In this document: positions 22,801 through 34,241 of the stretch, piece by piece
How positions within the stretch are numbered: the first letter of the stretch is position 1
Layout of the letters: each line of letters opens with the position of its first letter
From: Zea mays
Lineage: Eukaryota; Streptophyta; Magnoliopsida; Poales; Poaceae
Assembly (NCBI RefSeq): GCF_902167145.1
Contig: NC_050097.1
Span: forward strand, 232,767,034 to 232,831,033
Length of the DNA: 64,000 nt
Direction: 5' to 3'
Notes under the pieces: model-generated
Database searches by the model: none
Seen by the model: the letters and a program-made list of their open reading frames with translations, nothing else
What the model was told of the DNA's origin: nothing
Position numbers and translations under genes: made by a program

Positions 22801-25800
22801 GGTGGTGTTGCTGATCTTATTGCTAGCATCAAGATATCCAAGATCCCTATTATCTGCATTTGTAATGACCGTTATAGTCAGAAATTGAAGAATCTTGTGA
22901 ATTACTGCCTTATGCTCAACTTCAGAAAGCCAACAAAACAACAGGTTATTTTTTTTTGCCATGTTCAGTCCTAGTGAAGCAATGAGCTTCAGAATTACTA
23001 ATGTTTCCTTGAATTACAAGAACCCAGCACCACATTCTTTACTTTTGTTGTATCTAGGCATGCACAATTTAGTTAGCCTGGTGCAATTCATGTCATGTAT
23101 GAAATGAATCTGTATTTGGTTTGTTTCTGATTCTAAAATTTGCTGTTTGTAAACTATGGTTTTATTGTGGACTCTGAACTTCTGAACATTGCTGTTTGTG
23201 TACACTTGCACCTAATTGATAAAAAACCCTGGCCATTGGTTGTCACAAGCTACCAACTACAATGCTCTTTCTGTTGCAATTCTTCTCATCTTACATGATG
23301 TATACAGTTGCATGTGTTAAAAAGAGAGAACTATTAATTTTCTACCTGGACGTGGATGACTGGATGTTCATTTTCTTTTCTTGGTTCTAACTTCTTTACT
23401 TGACAGATGGGTAAAAGATTGATGGAAATTGCCAAAAAGGAAGGTATTCAAGCTCAAGAGGTATGCCCTATTGCCCTGTATATTTCCCAGACTCCAGTGC
23501 TTCTAACCTTGCATGAAATTTTTGAGATTTAAATTAACAGAAACAGATCAGTTAACAAAATTAAATTAGTGTTTGTTGTCTCTTATATTTCTGTGTAGGC
23601 TTCTAGTATGCTTATCTCTTTCTGACTCTGTTATGTAGACTTCAATGTTCTGCTACTAATTTTTTTCTATTATGCTAGAATGCAATGGAAGAGCTTGCTG
23701 AAAGAGTGCACGGAGATATTCGCATGGCACTCAACCATTTGCAGTATATGAGCCTCTCCCAGTCTGTGGTCAAATATGATGATATAAAGGAGCGACTTAA
23801 TAGCAGTTCAAAGGATGAAGATATTTCTCCTTTTACTGCTGTTGACAAGTATTGCCATTTCCTTAGTATTTCTTCAACGTCAAATACCATCGTGGAATTA
23901 TTTCTATCTTTTCCCTTGATATTCTTTTCCTGTATGTCTACATTTTTTATGGGCTGATAACAAGCGGTTATTTAATTTCAGACTTGAAGGAATGGGAGTT
24001 TATGCTAAGTGTTACGCCTATTAAATTTTGACATATGTGTTGGTTTGATAACCGAATCTTATTGTTACTCTAGCTCTACCATAATATCACTAGAAAACCA
24101 TGGGAATCCTCACTGGATATTTTTTCAAGGAAAAAAAATGCTTGAGCCTGCACTAGTTATCTGCTCTAGGATTAGGTTATGATAAGTTGGAGCTTTAGAT
24201 CTGTGCTTTGACATGGGACGAACGGGTGTTTTGTAAACCCAACTTGAAATTTGCTCTCACGAGGAGTTGAACTCAGGACCGAAGGAGTGCTACTTAGACC
24301 ATCTAACCAACTCAGCTAGAGACCGTTTCACTTACTGTGGGGTTTAGAGTTGCTTGAGTTTTTAATGGCATGCTTTCTTTTCCTTTTGTGCATTTATGCC
24401 TGCAGTCTTTATATTATTCATGGTTATTCATTGAACTTTCAGACTTTTTGGTTTCAATGGCGGGAGGTTAAGGATGGATGAGAGAATGGATTTTGGCATG
24501 AGCGATCCTGATTTAGTTCCCTTGATCATCCAGGTTTGGAATACTTATGGCAATCCTTTGTATAAGTGTTAATTTTTATATGTTTCTTTATTGAGTTGCT
24601 ACTACTACAAATTTCATTCCAAATACTGTGCACGAACTATTTATTTTTATACTACCTGTAGTGTGTGTCACAGCTTTCTTTATGGCTTCAAAGCTGGGAT
24701 GCTCACATGTATAATAATTAATTGGTGTATTTTGTGAATTCTGAAGGAAATTTTGTCATTTATGTTTGCCAAATGAATGTGTATCATAATTGTTTAAACA
24801 TGTATCATTTTGGACTTCATTTGCTATTACCTTTTTATTGCTGTGACTTCAGTCCAGTACTGTTGAATTCTACTCCATTCCAAATTATAAGACGTTTTGG
24901 CTTTTATAATGCATTGATTTTACTATGTACCTAGACATAAGTGTATAATGCATAGCAAACCTATGTCTCTAGAAAAGCCAAAACGTCTTATAATTTGGAA
25001 TGGAGGGAGTATTTGTTTTTGAGATTGCCATTACCTGATATACATGGATCAGCACGTTCTCTTTTTTCTGCTCCTGACCACTGATATCTTGGAAATCAAA
25101 GTTCTTGTGAAGTTCACATTTAAAAATGTGTCCCATTGTAGGAAAATTATATCAATTATCGGCCTAACACCATCGGCAAGGATGAAAGTGGAGTTAAAAG
25201 AATGAATGCTTTAGCCCGGGCTGCTGAATCTATAGCGGACGGTGATCTTGTTAATGTACAGATAAGAAGATATCGACAGTGGCAGCTGTCACAAGCTGCT
25301 TGTTTTGCTTCATCTATAGTACCGTAAGTATTGATCAGGGTCATAGTTCATTATATATGTTAGCATTGGTATTACTTTATTTTGAATTTGCCAACCTGGT
25401 TTCTAACCTTGCACATTTTACAGTGCCGCTTTGATGCATGGGAACAGAGAAATCCTTGAAGCAGTAATGTTCAAACACCTAACTGACACTATATTTAATA
25501 TATTACTTCAGCTTATTGGGCTAAATTAAGTTGGGTAACAAATACATTTCAGGGTGAGCGAAACTTTAATAGGTTTGGTGGATGGTTGGGTAAGTACTCG
25601 ACTACTAACAAAAACAGAAGGCTACTGGAAGATGTCCACAGTCATATTCTTGCCTCCCAGCAAGCAAACTTGGACAGGTTGTTGCTTTTACATATATTTG
25701 AGATCTACCTGTGCCTTCTTTCATGGCTTGTGCTTATTGTCACATATCTGATTTGTTATTAGTGTGCCGGTATGGTATTGCGAGGCTATCCGTTTTCTTA

Positions 25801-28800
25801 TCTGGACATGTCCTGAATCTGCACTTATTTCAGTTTTTTGTATCTTTGTTTTAGACCTCCTTAGGAGGTTTCCCTTGTATCCGAGTCCATTTTGGACTTT
25901 CTCTACTTGCTTCTTAATATAATCATGCGCAGCTCTCCTGCGCGTTCGAAAAAAAAAACTGCACTTATTATGTATTTTTTGTGTGCAAAATCTCAGCAAT
26001 CTTTTTCTGGTTGTAAATATGGTTTTGAATGGTACTTTTTTCTTTGGCAAGTATAAGACTTAGATTCCATAAGAGGTAAATGGTTTGACTAATCCAATTG
26101 ACTGGAGCTAAATGATTGGTAGCCAATCCACACACTTTTTGTGTCATCGCTCTCTAAAGGGAAAAGATTGTTTCACAGTGCCATTTTGAGTGAAGAGGAA
26201 TAACGTTACTAGATATTTTCTAAAGCCAGATTATTTCATACTGAATTTTGTTTCCTTAAATTGAGGTTATGAGGAATAACCATGGATATCCTGAACATCA
26301 GCCCAAGAGCCATGTTCAGGTGTGGTACTGGTACATAGCAGGGTGGTGGTACAAATTGTCTTACATTTTTTTGAACCTACAGAACTCAATCCAACTCTTT
26401 TTGACTAGTTTCTTAGCAGCAGAGATCTACTATATTCAAAATACCACCTCAATATTCAGCAGTATTCAATTATTCATATGATAAGGTCCTTGATGGTCAC
26501 TTCTACTTATGCTATATATCACTACGCCAGAGCAATATTTATGCAATGATTTTTTTTCATGGAATTTTGTTCAATTAGGAACCAGATCTAAATTTCTGAC
26601 ATCATGCTCCTTTTCTGATATAATTGGTTTGAAATGGGTACCCAGTACAGTGATCAGAATTAATAGCTAGCTAGCAACTTTTAGTTGCTTGCTATCCGTT
26701 AAAGCTAGCTGCTAACTCTAATTGCTAGCAACCAATTTGTTAGTTAACAACTTAACATGCTTCCTTGAGATCCCGAAGATAAAATATTGTTCTATTCTAA
26801 ATTATGAGGATTGAGGATTGAAGAAATTAGCCATTGGTTTGTGTACTTTTGTTGTGTCAGAACTGACAAATTTCGTGAATGTTTTTTCCTGTTGTAACTT
26901 TCAATAGTTGAATGATGTCCAAACTTTTAAGTGATTGTTTATTATGGCTCTTAAGTTTTATAGTTCTTGAGAACTGCAGGGATGCATTGAGGTTGGATTA
27001 TCTTACTCTTATCTTGAGAGAGCTGACTGACCCACTGAAAAAAATGTCAAAGGTTGTATGAACTCCATCTTTCATTTATCCATCATTGTTGGTCTCATGA
27101 TGGTATTAATCCCCAGTGCTTCATTAGGTGTTTGGAGTTGGTCCCAAATTTTGTTGTTTTCAGTAGTTTTGAAAATTGAGATGCCACACAACTGATGAAT
27201 GATGAAATTAAGTTTTGCTTCATAAATTCCCATAGATGACAGAACTGCAGACTTGAAATTAAGACTGTAGAAATAGTATTCTATGCCAACTTCTGGAGTC
27301 GTCCAAGCACCTTACTACATATTATCTGAACTTTGAAATGCATAGCTTAGAAGTTATTATTATTTTTTATCCTTTTTTTTTCCAGAAAATATGTGTAATA
27401 CCTGAAGTTCTGTAGCTGAATTACTAAGTATTTAAGTAACCTACCATAACATGGAGTTACTGAATTGCTTAGTCAGTAACTAGCATTTGTAGCTCTTGTT
27501 TTTTAATACAGCAATCTCAAATACAATTTCCTTTGTAGAAATATTTTAGTTGAGCAATCTGCTGGAAATTTAATATTTTCGATTCATCCAGGATGAAGCT
27601 GTTCAAAAGGTGGTAGAGTTTATGGATACATACTCTTTAAGCCAGGAAGACTTCGATACAATTGTTGAAGTATCCAAATTTAAGGTTAGTAATATCCTAG
27701 AATCATTTTGGTTCTACAGTCTAACGTGGTGTTCACTTGAGCATCCTTGAATAGTCACATTTTTTTTGCATTTGCGTTGAGATTTTTTGTTTTGCATGGT
27801 CCATTGTGTGAACGACTATTATTATTCTTAATTGTCTTGAGTAGTGTGTTCAGGCTGTAGCCTGTTGAGCACTTCAACAGCTCAGCTATCACGTTCAATT
27901 CTGTGCAATTTGCTTGCATTGTCGCCACATCATGTCAACTGTAAAATGTGTGATGGGAACATATCATAGAAATGTGCAATCATGTGATTTATGTCTGGAT
28001 ATTGGATACAAAACTATAGACTTGGAAATGCAACAATTATGTTACAGGACTTGTAGATAAACACATTTATCGAATTATGTTGGAAGCATTTATGCAGTGT
28101 TGTCCCTAGCTGAGTAAACTTGTTTTTCATAGTTTACCTTTGTTTTCGTTCCCTGTCATTATGGATCTGAATAAATTTTATTTTATAATGTAGGGTCATC
28201 CAAGTCCTATGGATGGGATTCAACCTGCTGTTAAAAGTGCCTTGACAAAGGCATACAAACAAGGAAGTAGTTCCCGTGTTGTTCGAGCAGCAGATCTAAT
28301 AAACATTCCAGGCATGAAAAAGCCTTTAAAGAAACGAGTGGCGGCGATCTTGGAGCCGGTAGAAGAGAGCCTACCTGAAGAAAATGGACTAGCATCAGCT
28401 GAAGATGATGAAGATGGTTCTTCTGATGCTGAAAATAATGGTGCATGTTCTCCTTTCCCACGTAACAAACATAAAAAATCTGGTAGATGCCTGTTTGTTT
28501 GGCTAATGTGTCAGGCATTAGGATAAAATGGATCTGTTTTGAGGCAACTTTGTGGTGCCACACTGACTGACTTCATTTAACGCAATTGTGAAAGTACCCA
28601 TTTTTATGGAGATTTGTAGCATCATTCAGGCAAATGCAAATCGAGATCATATAGACATGAACTTGTGAAATAGCTACACCTAACTATAGACAGGTTTACA
28701 TAATTACATGTACTTCAAGACACACCATACTAATATATGGTAGAGCCAGTTCTATCGCAAGTTTTTAGTCAGTTGGATGCTAATGGAAGCTGCATCCATT

Positions 28801-29186
28801 AGCACAGTTGGTAAAGCGTTTTTAGTCAGTTGGGATGCTTTGGGAGTTGCATCCAGAAAGGTTCATATGGCTTGCTGTCTAATCACTTTTTTCCCTTCAG
28901 ATGAGCTTGTGCCTGCTGACTCTACGCCGAAGCTGGACCTGCAAAGCGACAAGAAGAAAGGTTCCCATACTTGCTGGGCATATGGTGCCTATCCATCCCT
29001 CTGAATTCACTGCACCTAACTTCCCGGTAACCTCATCTGCTTCCAGGAATCCAAGTGCAGCTTGACCTGAAGAGCAATGGGGATGGCCCGCGCGGGAAGA
29101 AGGCGCCTGCTGCCAGGTCAAGAGCAACCGGGTCAGGTGGGAAGGCCGCGGCGGGAGGAGGTTCGGCTGGGAAGAGGAAGAGGTAA
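19861..29186 (+). CDS. RFC1: Replication factor C subunit 1 (large clamp-loader subunit)
   Basis: RFC1 is the large subunit of the nuclear complex that loads PCNA onto primer-template DNA. Exons: 19861-19863 (ATG only), 20001-20144, 20425-20922, 21006-21073, 21276-21351, 21437-21498, 21583-21734, 22033-22193, 22269-22457, 22534-22655, 22737-22944, 23407-23460, 23679-23848, 24443-24533, 25142-25323, 25424-25463, 25553-25677, 26980-27052, 27592-27684, 28194-28440, 28901-28960, 29047-29186 (TAA). All introns are GT-AG and all phases agree, giving 985 residues, normal for plant RFC1. The N-terminus SSDIRKWFMKP is the PIP-like RFC1 signature. An acidic/basic linker ends in an RGG-rich stretch (about 180-205). 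BRCT spans about 217-305 (GLTFVISGTLD, GGRVTGSISKKT). AAA+ Walker A GPPGIGKT is at 428-435 and Walker B VLVMDEVDG near 499-507. The RFC1 C-terminal domain follows, with a basic tail ending GKRKR. No breaks were found, and it is probably functional. Introns 13, 14 and 17 contain transposons. Confidence 0.97.
24131..24325 (-). mobile_element. tRNA-derived SINE in RFC1 intron 13
   Basis: On the minus strand, TAGCTGAGTTGG (A box) and GAGTTCAACTCC (B box) are about 30 bp apart, the pol III promoter arrangement of tRNA-derived SINEs. The head GGTCTCTAGCTGAG starts near 24324. The 3' body runs left to an oligo(T) (plus-strand A8 at 24131-24138). A target duplication is not clear, so bounds are approximate. 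It is not a tRNA gene, because no cloverleaf acceptor pairing follows. Confidence 0.65.
24873..25009. mobile_element. Stowaway MITE (Tc1/mariner type) in RFC1 intron 14
   Basis: 137-bp element flanked by TA on both sides (24871-24872 and 25010-25011). Inverted termini carry CCAAATTATAAGACGTTTTG on the left and its complement on the right, about 35 bp, with a 4-base gap in the left copy relative to CTCCCTCC. The sequence is the classic grass Stowaway terminus. Confidence 0.92.
25819..25969 (+). mobile_element. 5'-truncated LINE (L1-type) 3' end with 11-bp TSD in RFC1 intron 17
   Basis: CTGCACTTATT at 25819-25829 is repeated exactly at 25959-25969, immediately after an A10 tail. The 129 bp between ends in TTCTTAATATAATCATGCGC and a following CTCCTGCGCGTTCG, the characteristic 3' tail of grass L1-type LINEs before poly(A). 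Target duplication, poly(A) and 5' truncation together show target-primed reverse transcription. Confidence 0.85.
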
Positions 29187-30121
29187 ATGAGACATTTGGC
29201 GCCTGCCCACAGTTGGCCGGTGGTTAGTTTGGACGCACAGATCCCTTGGTAAATAAGGAGCAGGGGTGGTAAGCTTCAGAGTTTTGCTCATCTAATGGCA
29301 CATGTAGGCACTAGGCTACTGTGCCTGCTCCCATATTTTCTCCCAGGGCACCCATGTCTTGCTACCAGAATTTGTTTGCACTTAGGCTACTTCCAGGTTG
29401 TGGCAATCGAGAGTTTGGTGTTGTCTGTTTCATTTAGCGAATTTGTCAGTACTCTATACCACGGGTCGTTGCCTCGTTGGCTTTGTCTTCGTATTCTCTT
29501 GTGCATTTTCGCGTTGGTAGACAGGGTTTTATGTGTAAAGAAAATGCAGTAGCGAGGCATTTAGGCAGGTAAGGAGAAACAAAAAGATTGCTTGGTTGTG
29601 GTTTACTATTACTATTAGGCCAACCCCATCGCTCCATGCTGGCTTGTAATCCCAGCTTGCATAGTTCACGTTTTTTGATCCTCCAGATTTGCTGGTGTAA
29701 GTGTTTGGATAACGTCTTTGTAACTTTAAAAAGCCGTAGGCGATGGATTGTTCTGTTCACCGACCAGCAGCTTATGCATCCGACCATCCCTATATCAACA
29801 TTTAAACTATGCGAACAATGTAAATAGTGTTTTGGATGACCATGTGTCCATTATAGATAAACTGTTGAACCTATATATAGATGAACTGCTGGACTGACGG
29901 TCTAATGTACAAATACAAGAATAAAGAAGGGAGGGATTTCAACCACCAAAGATTTTCTCCTTATTTTTATAGATAGAAATAGCTAGCCAATTTCTAGATT
30001 ATGAAATAAAACCGTGTTCTAAAAATAAAAGGAAACATCACATGGATCTTATGTAAGAGCATCTCTACCTGGACTAAAGAAACCAAACATGGCCTAACAT
30101 GTATGGATAGATAGTCAGAAC
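29187..30121 (+). other. RFC1 3' UTR and downstream flank
   Basis: RFC1 3' UTR extends some distance past TAA 29184-29186; the poly(A) site cannot be set. From about 29850 on I see only AT-rich DNA without a supported gene. The last 8 bases (30114-30121) are the left target duplication of the hAT-type element. Confidence 0.5.
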
Positions 30122-30933
30122 CAATGATTTCAAGTCGTGTGGTCGATCCCTAGTCGCAATTAGGCGACGACTAGGGCGATTAGTCGACTCTTAGTCGGTC
30201 CCTTGTCGTCCTAGACTAGTAGTTATATATAGGTATATATATATATATATATAAATATACCTGTATACATTATATAAATTAGAACAAATAGCTAGGATAA
30301 ACAAAATAACATATTGCCTCATTATGATTTTGTGACTTATCACTTACTTAAACCTGACATGTGACGTACCAGAACTACAAAAGAAGGGGGAAAGTTGGAG
30401 GAACTTTGAGATGACGAGCTCATCTCGTCGATGCAGGTCTGCTGGAGCTTGGAGATACCGTTAGTCTGTCACTGGCTCACAGTCGCCGGTGGATATTGCA
30501 GCAGGCGAGCAAGGGAAGGGGCAGGGTGTGTCGCCGCTGGTGTAGTTGTCTGTGATGTAGCAGCCAGTGATGTAGCGGTCGGTGAGCCGTAGGTCTGAAG
30601 GGCAGGGGCAGCCGGCGGCGACTAGGTGTGAATGGCGATGACTGGAACAGCCAGGCTAGCAAGAGCGGAGAGTAGGAGACGTTGTGCACTGTTTGGCGGC
30701 TAAGTATTAGTAGATGAGACGGTAGTCTAAAGTGTACATGGATTGAAAATGTCTCAATAACAAAACCCTAGCTGTGACAATCAGGAAATATTAATCGCCC
30801 TAATCGGTGACTAGTCGGACGACTAGGGCGACCAACCTATCTAGTGGAGTCGTCCAACTAATCGAGCCCAAATTGCCAACCAGGCCGACTAATCACGATT
30901 AATCGTGATTCGTCGTACGACTTAAAATCATTG
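30122..30933. mobile_element. Non-autonomous hAT-type transposon, 812 bp
   Basis: Ends are CAATGATTTCAAGTCGT on the left and, reversed, CAATGATTTTAAGTCGT on the right (16 of 17 identical). They are flanked by 8-bp GTCAGAAC (30114-30121) and ATCAGAAC (30934-30941), one mismatch. Both subterminal zones are dense in GACTAG/CTAGTC and CGACTAGGGCG motifs, as in hAT transposase-binding regions. The interior has a TA microsatellite (about 30228-30252) and a GC-rich core (about 30450-30700) of unknown origin. No transposase was found. Confidence 0.8.
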
Positions 30934-30980
30934 ATCAGAACGTCGTTCATGTATAGATAGGTAACCATCTAGTTTGATTA

Positions 30981-31108
30981 AGGGCTTGTTTGTTTGGAAC
31001 TGTAATATGTGCAGATTATATAATACAATATATTTTAGATTAATACTTAGTCCAAAATATATTGGATTATATAATCTGGACTGAATATAATCCCAAACAA
31101 ATAGGCCT
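30981..31108. mobile_element. Tourist-like (PIF/Harbinger) MITE
   Basis: GGGCTTGTTTGTTTGG at the left end pairs imperfectly with CCCAAACAAATAGGCC at the right, flanked by TTA/TAA trinucleotides (about 30978-30981 and 31108-31111). The interior is AT-rich with self-complementary ATATAATC blocks. No ORF was found. Confidence 0.75.
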
Positions 31109-31226
31109 TAACACTTAGCCTTCTAGCAACACAGTTACTTAAGATCAACTATAATCAGAGGTTGTAAATAATGTGAAGAAGAGAGAGAGGTGTTTTGGCT
31201 GTAAACTTTTTGTCAGCTTATGGATA

Positions 31227-31405
31227 TTTAGTTTCTAGAACTAATTTTTAGTTTTTCTATTTTATTTTCTCTAAATTACCAAATACGGAAACTAAAATAA
31301 AGTTCTAATTTTCGTATTTAGCATTTTATATTTAGCAATTTAAAGACTAAAATAGAATAAAATAGAGAGACTAAAAATTAAATTAGTGTCTAGAAACTAA
31401 ACACC
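31227..31405. repeat. Fold-back MITE-like inverted repeat
   Basis: TTTAGTTTCTAGAACTAA (about 31228) pairs with TTAGTGTCTAGAAACTAAA (about 31385), and internal AT-rich arms are also complementary. Target duplication is not clear, so superfamily is uncertain. Confidence 0.6.
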
Positions 31406-31534
31406 TCCTTCTTAGAGATGTATACTTTGTGAGAGAGATATGTGAAGTCCTATATTAATATAATGAAGAGCTAACTAGTGTACGGATGAGTAAAAGGTAC
31501 GCTGTTACAGCCATCAGTCGGGTGTATTATTAAA

Positions 31535-31660
31535 GGGCTGTTTGATTTGCTGCCTAAAGCGCCACAACGTGCCTAACTTTTTTGTGTAAGCTTAGTTCTT
31601 CAATTCAAACGTCTAAAGTTAGGCAGATTGTAGCACCTTAGGTAGGAAACCAAACAGACC
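31535..31660. mobile_element. Tourist-like MITE next to the trihelix gene 3' end
   Basis: Left end GGGCTGTTTGATTTGCTGCC pairs with the right end (reverse GGTCTGTTTGGTTTCCTACC). Both arms also share GCCTAACTTT. TAA trinucleotides lie one base outside each end. It is about 126 bp and lies 74 bp from the stop codon of the minus-strand gene. Confidence 0.7.
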
Positions 31661-31733
31661 ATAAACCTGCTCTAAGCTGTCTAAGCGGTTGTTATGCAGC
31701 CACCACAGTAATTAACACAAAAAGCCTAGCCGT

Positions 31734-32505
31734 TCATTCCATCCAAGATGAGCCACCGAACCGCCGAGTCATGATCTTGTTCTGCAGCATCCTGTAGTAC
31801 TGCTGCTGTATCCCGGACATGGCGCTGGTGTCCTTGGCCATGATCCTCTCCTCTTCCAGCATCACCTTCAGATCCACCTCCTTGGTCCTGAGCTCCACTT
31901 CTCTCCTCCTTATCTCGAGGCTCCTCGCCTCGTTGGCAGCCCTGGCTTGGTCCAGCGCCAGCGCGACCGTGCGCTGTTGTTCCAGCGCACGCTTCTCTCG
32001 CGCGCCGTTGCTGAGCTGCTGCATCGTCCTCGCGCCGGCCTGCTGTTCGCCATTGTCGTCAGCCGCTTTCCTCTTTCCCCACCACAGATCGTCCGCCGCC
32101 TCCAGGTACAGACTAGCCCCGCCCACGCCCACGCCCCCGCCCTGCTGTAACTCCTCCTCCTCCTCGGTCCCATCCACTGGCTGCTGCATCGCGTGCACAG
32201 CCTCCTCCTCCTCCTCCTCGCGTTCTTGGGCGGCTGCAGCATCTAGACCGTCGTCGAGAGCACGCGGCGGAGCGCACGGACTGGGGCTCGGGCTCGGAGC
32301 CGTCTTCTGCTTCTTCTGGGACGGCGGCGGCCTACTGGTCCACGCCAGCTTCGGCGAAGAGGTCTGCGACTGCGACGACCTCTCCATCCACTTCCGCTGC
32401 GACCTCAGGAGGATCCAGCAGTGCATGAACTGGAACGGCTTGTTGTTCTTGTCCCGGGACTTGAACAGGGCCAGCGCGCGCACAACCTGCGCACAGACAC
32501 GGCAT

Positions 32506-32583
<78 letters not shown>

Positions 32584-33084
32584 GACGGCCGGGCAAGCCG
32601 AGGGGAGAGCGGCGTGCCAGCGTCACGTTACCGTGTCCTGCGGCGTGAGCCCTCCCTCGGCCGCGCCCGCGGCCGCTCCCGCCACGTCGGCGACGCAGCG
32701 GTCGAAGCGCCTGACGTTGTCCTGGACGGTGGACCAGCGGTGCAGGAGCGAGTTCTCGCTGCGCTCCGACGCGAAGTCCCGGTGCGCGTGGAAGTGGTCG
32801 TGCAGCCGGCTCCAGAAGGGCGCGCGCCCGGCGGCGGGGTCCGCGCTGACGCGGAGCCACGCCAGCGCCAGCATCTCGTCCTCCCTGTCGCTGAAGTTCT
32901 TGGTCCGCTTCTGGTTCGGCCGCCGCCGCACGGCGCGGGCGGCGGGTAGCGCTGGCGCCTCGGTCGGCGACTGCTCCTGCTCCTCCGCTTCCTCGTCCTC
33001 CTCCTTGACTGTAGGCTCGTCATCGTCGCCGCCGCAGCGCGCGGAGGGCAGGGCGACGACGACGTAGTGGCCGTTCTCGTCCAT
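31734..33084 (-). CDS. Trihelix/SANT-like protein with NAM-associated C-terminal domain
   Basis: Two coding exons, 33084-32632 and 32486-31734, joined in phase 0 by a 145-bp GT-AG intron, give 401 residues. The N-terminal acidic linker is followed by a Myb/SANT-like (trihelix-type) domain at about 60-130 ([43 protein letters not shown]), predicted to bind DNA. Exon 2 starts with the family block [13 protein letters not shown]. It then has a Pro/Ser-rich and poly-Glu segment and a basic coiled coil (about 320-385) typical of the NAM-associated C-terminal domain. Members are often mislabelled glutathione S-transferase T3-like; there is no GST fold here. Function is unknown, probably nuclear. 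The reading frame is intact. A long CT tract sits next to the intron's 3' splice site. A related C-terminal exon lies at 35117-35690. Confidence 0.87.
32510..32579. repeat. (GA)n microsatellite, about 35 units, in the trihelix gene intron
   Basis: Perfect GA repeat on plus, hence CT on the sense strand. It begins about 20 bases upstream of the intron's 3' splice site (CAG at 32489-32487) and occupies the polypyrimidine-tract position. Confidence 0.95.
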
Positions 33085-34241
33085 GGTTCCTGTCAGTTCA
33101 CGGTAAGTAAGAGGAAGGAATGAATGCTGGCTTGCGCTGGAATTCAGTTAACAGTGAGTCGATCTGTCTACACAGCTACTGCTGTCTGCTGCTGCTGCTC
33201 CACAGGATGGGAATGGGATACTGGTTATTATTACTGCGATACGTAAATATTTATTTACCTTGGTTGGCCTCACGCCGGTGGGGCCCGGTGGGTCGGAGGC
33301 GGCGGAGTGCGCCGACGCCCTGCACGCCGGGGCGGCCGGCCGTGGGAGGAGATTTGGGAGGGGCGCGCGGGGCCGGGGCGTCAGATTGGGGACGCCACGA
33401 GCAGCGAGGTTGGCGTTGGGTAGGGCTCGGTGAAGATGAGGACGAAGCTGGGGAACTTGGATTTCTACGCGGATCGATCCCTATACATCGGATGGGATTT
33501 CTACGCGGATCGAAGAGGGACTGGTTTGCCGCACGATCTAGGGTAAATCCCTTACAGATGCTCTTTTCTTTTGTTTCCCCCTTACAAATGGGAAGTAAAT
33601 AGCTCGTCTTTTTTTCCCCACTCTTCCTACTGAGTGTCCGGCTCCAGCACCGGCTCCTACCTCGCAAAACAGCTCCTGAGCAGGAGCCATAATACGGCTA
33701 AGAGCGGGAGCCCAGATTTTTGGCTCTCCACGGCTCCACATATGGGCGCTGCGCTGCGTCTCTCCCCGAGCAGACACCTCTCTCCAAGCCACCTCATGCC
33801 TGATGCAAGAAGATGCAGCTAGCAGCGAGACCGTTTTACTCCAAATCAAATAATACACGAGAGGAGCCGGACCCATTTTTACAGGTGCCGTAGCCCTCCA
33901 AACGGGCCCTGAATCTAGCCATAATCGATATGGAACGTTTTGGATGTGTCTTGCTAAACTTAAATCACAAAACAAGTTTAACAGATATTGACTTGGAATG
34001 GGTTCATGTATACACACAGGCATGAGGCTTCGGAAGATGCATATCTTGTGTACAGCAAAATTCGTCAGTTCACCCACACAACAGGAAACCGTCCCACGGT
34101 ACACTTGCATAGCATCAGCAGCAGCAAACTTCGCTGTCCCAATCATATTTGTAACTGATCCGCGCACCACGAAGATGCCATATCCGTTATTTGTACCGGT
34201 AAACATCTTTTCTCACAAGTTCTTTTTTACAGAAGACATAA
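33085..34241. other. Upstream region of trihelix gene, no supported gene
   Basis: Presumed promoter/5' UTR of the minus-strand gene, with a CTG run (about 33185-33200), then a GC-rich segment (33270-33480). GATTTCTACGCGGATCGA occurs twice (33461 and 33495). Open frames here have no recognisable domain. GTCCGGCTCC (33636) and its complement GGAGCCGGAC (33863) may mark a decayed MITE whose right side ends in the grass hAT-MITE-like GGCCCGTTTGG complement near 33900. Confidence 0.4.

Noticed and set aside
24249..24325. tRNA gene on the minus strand
   Set aside because: A and B boxes are present but the body continues as a SINE and acceptor-stem pairing is missing.
26655..26760. GCTAGC-rich self-complementary stretch in RFC1 intron 17
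   Set aside because: Could be an old MITE, but I could not define ends or a target duplication.
28797..28820. tRNA-like string TAGCACAGTTGGTAAAGCG in RFC1 intron 20
   Set aside because: Resembles an A box but no B box or cloverleaf follows; it lies in a small tandem duplication.
32405..33067. ORFs of 111-151 codons overlapping the trihelix gene
   Set aside because: Antisense or out-of-frame shadows of a GC-rich exon; one is inflated by the GA repeat.
33538..34206. 222-codon minus-strand ORF
   Set aside because: Spans a probable decayed MITE, has no recognisable domain and no conserved start or splice context.
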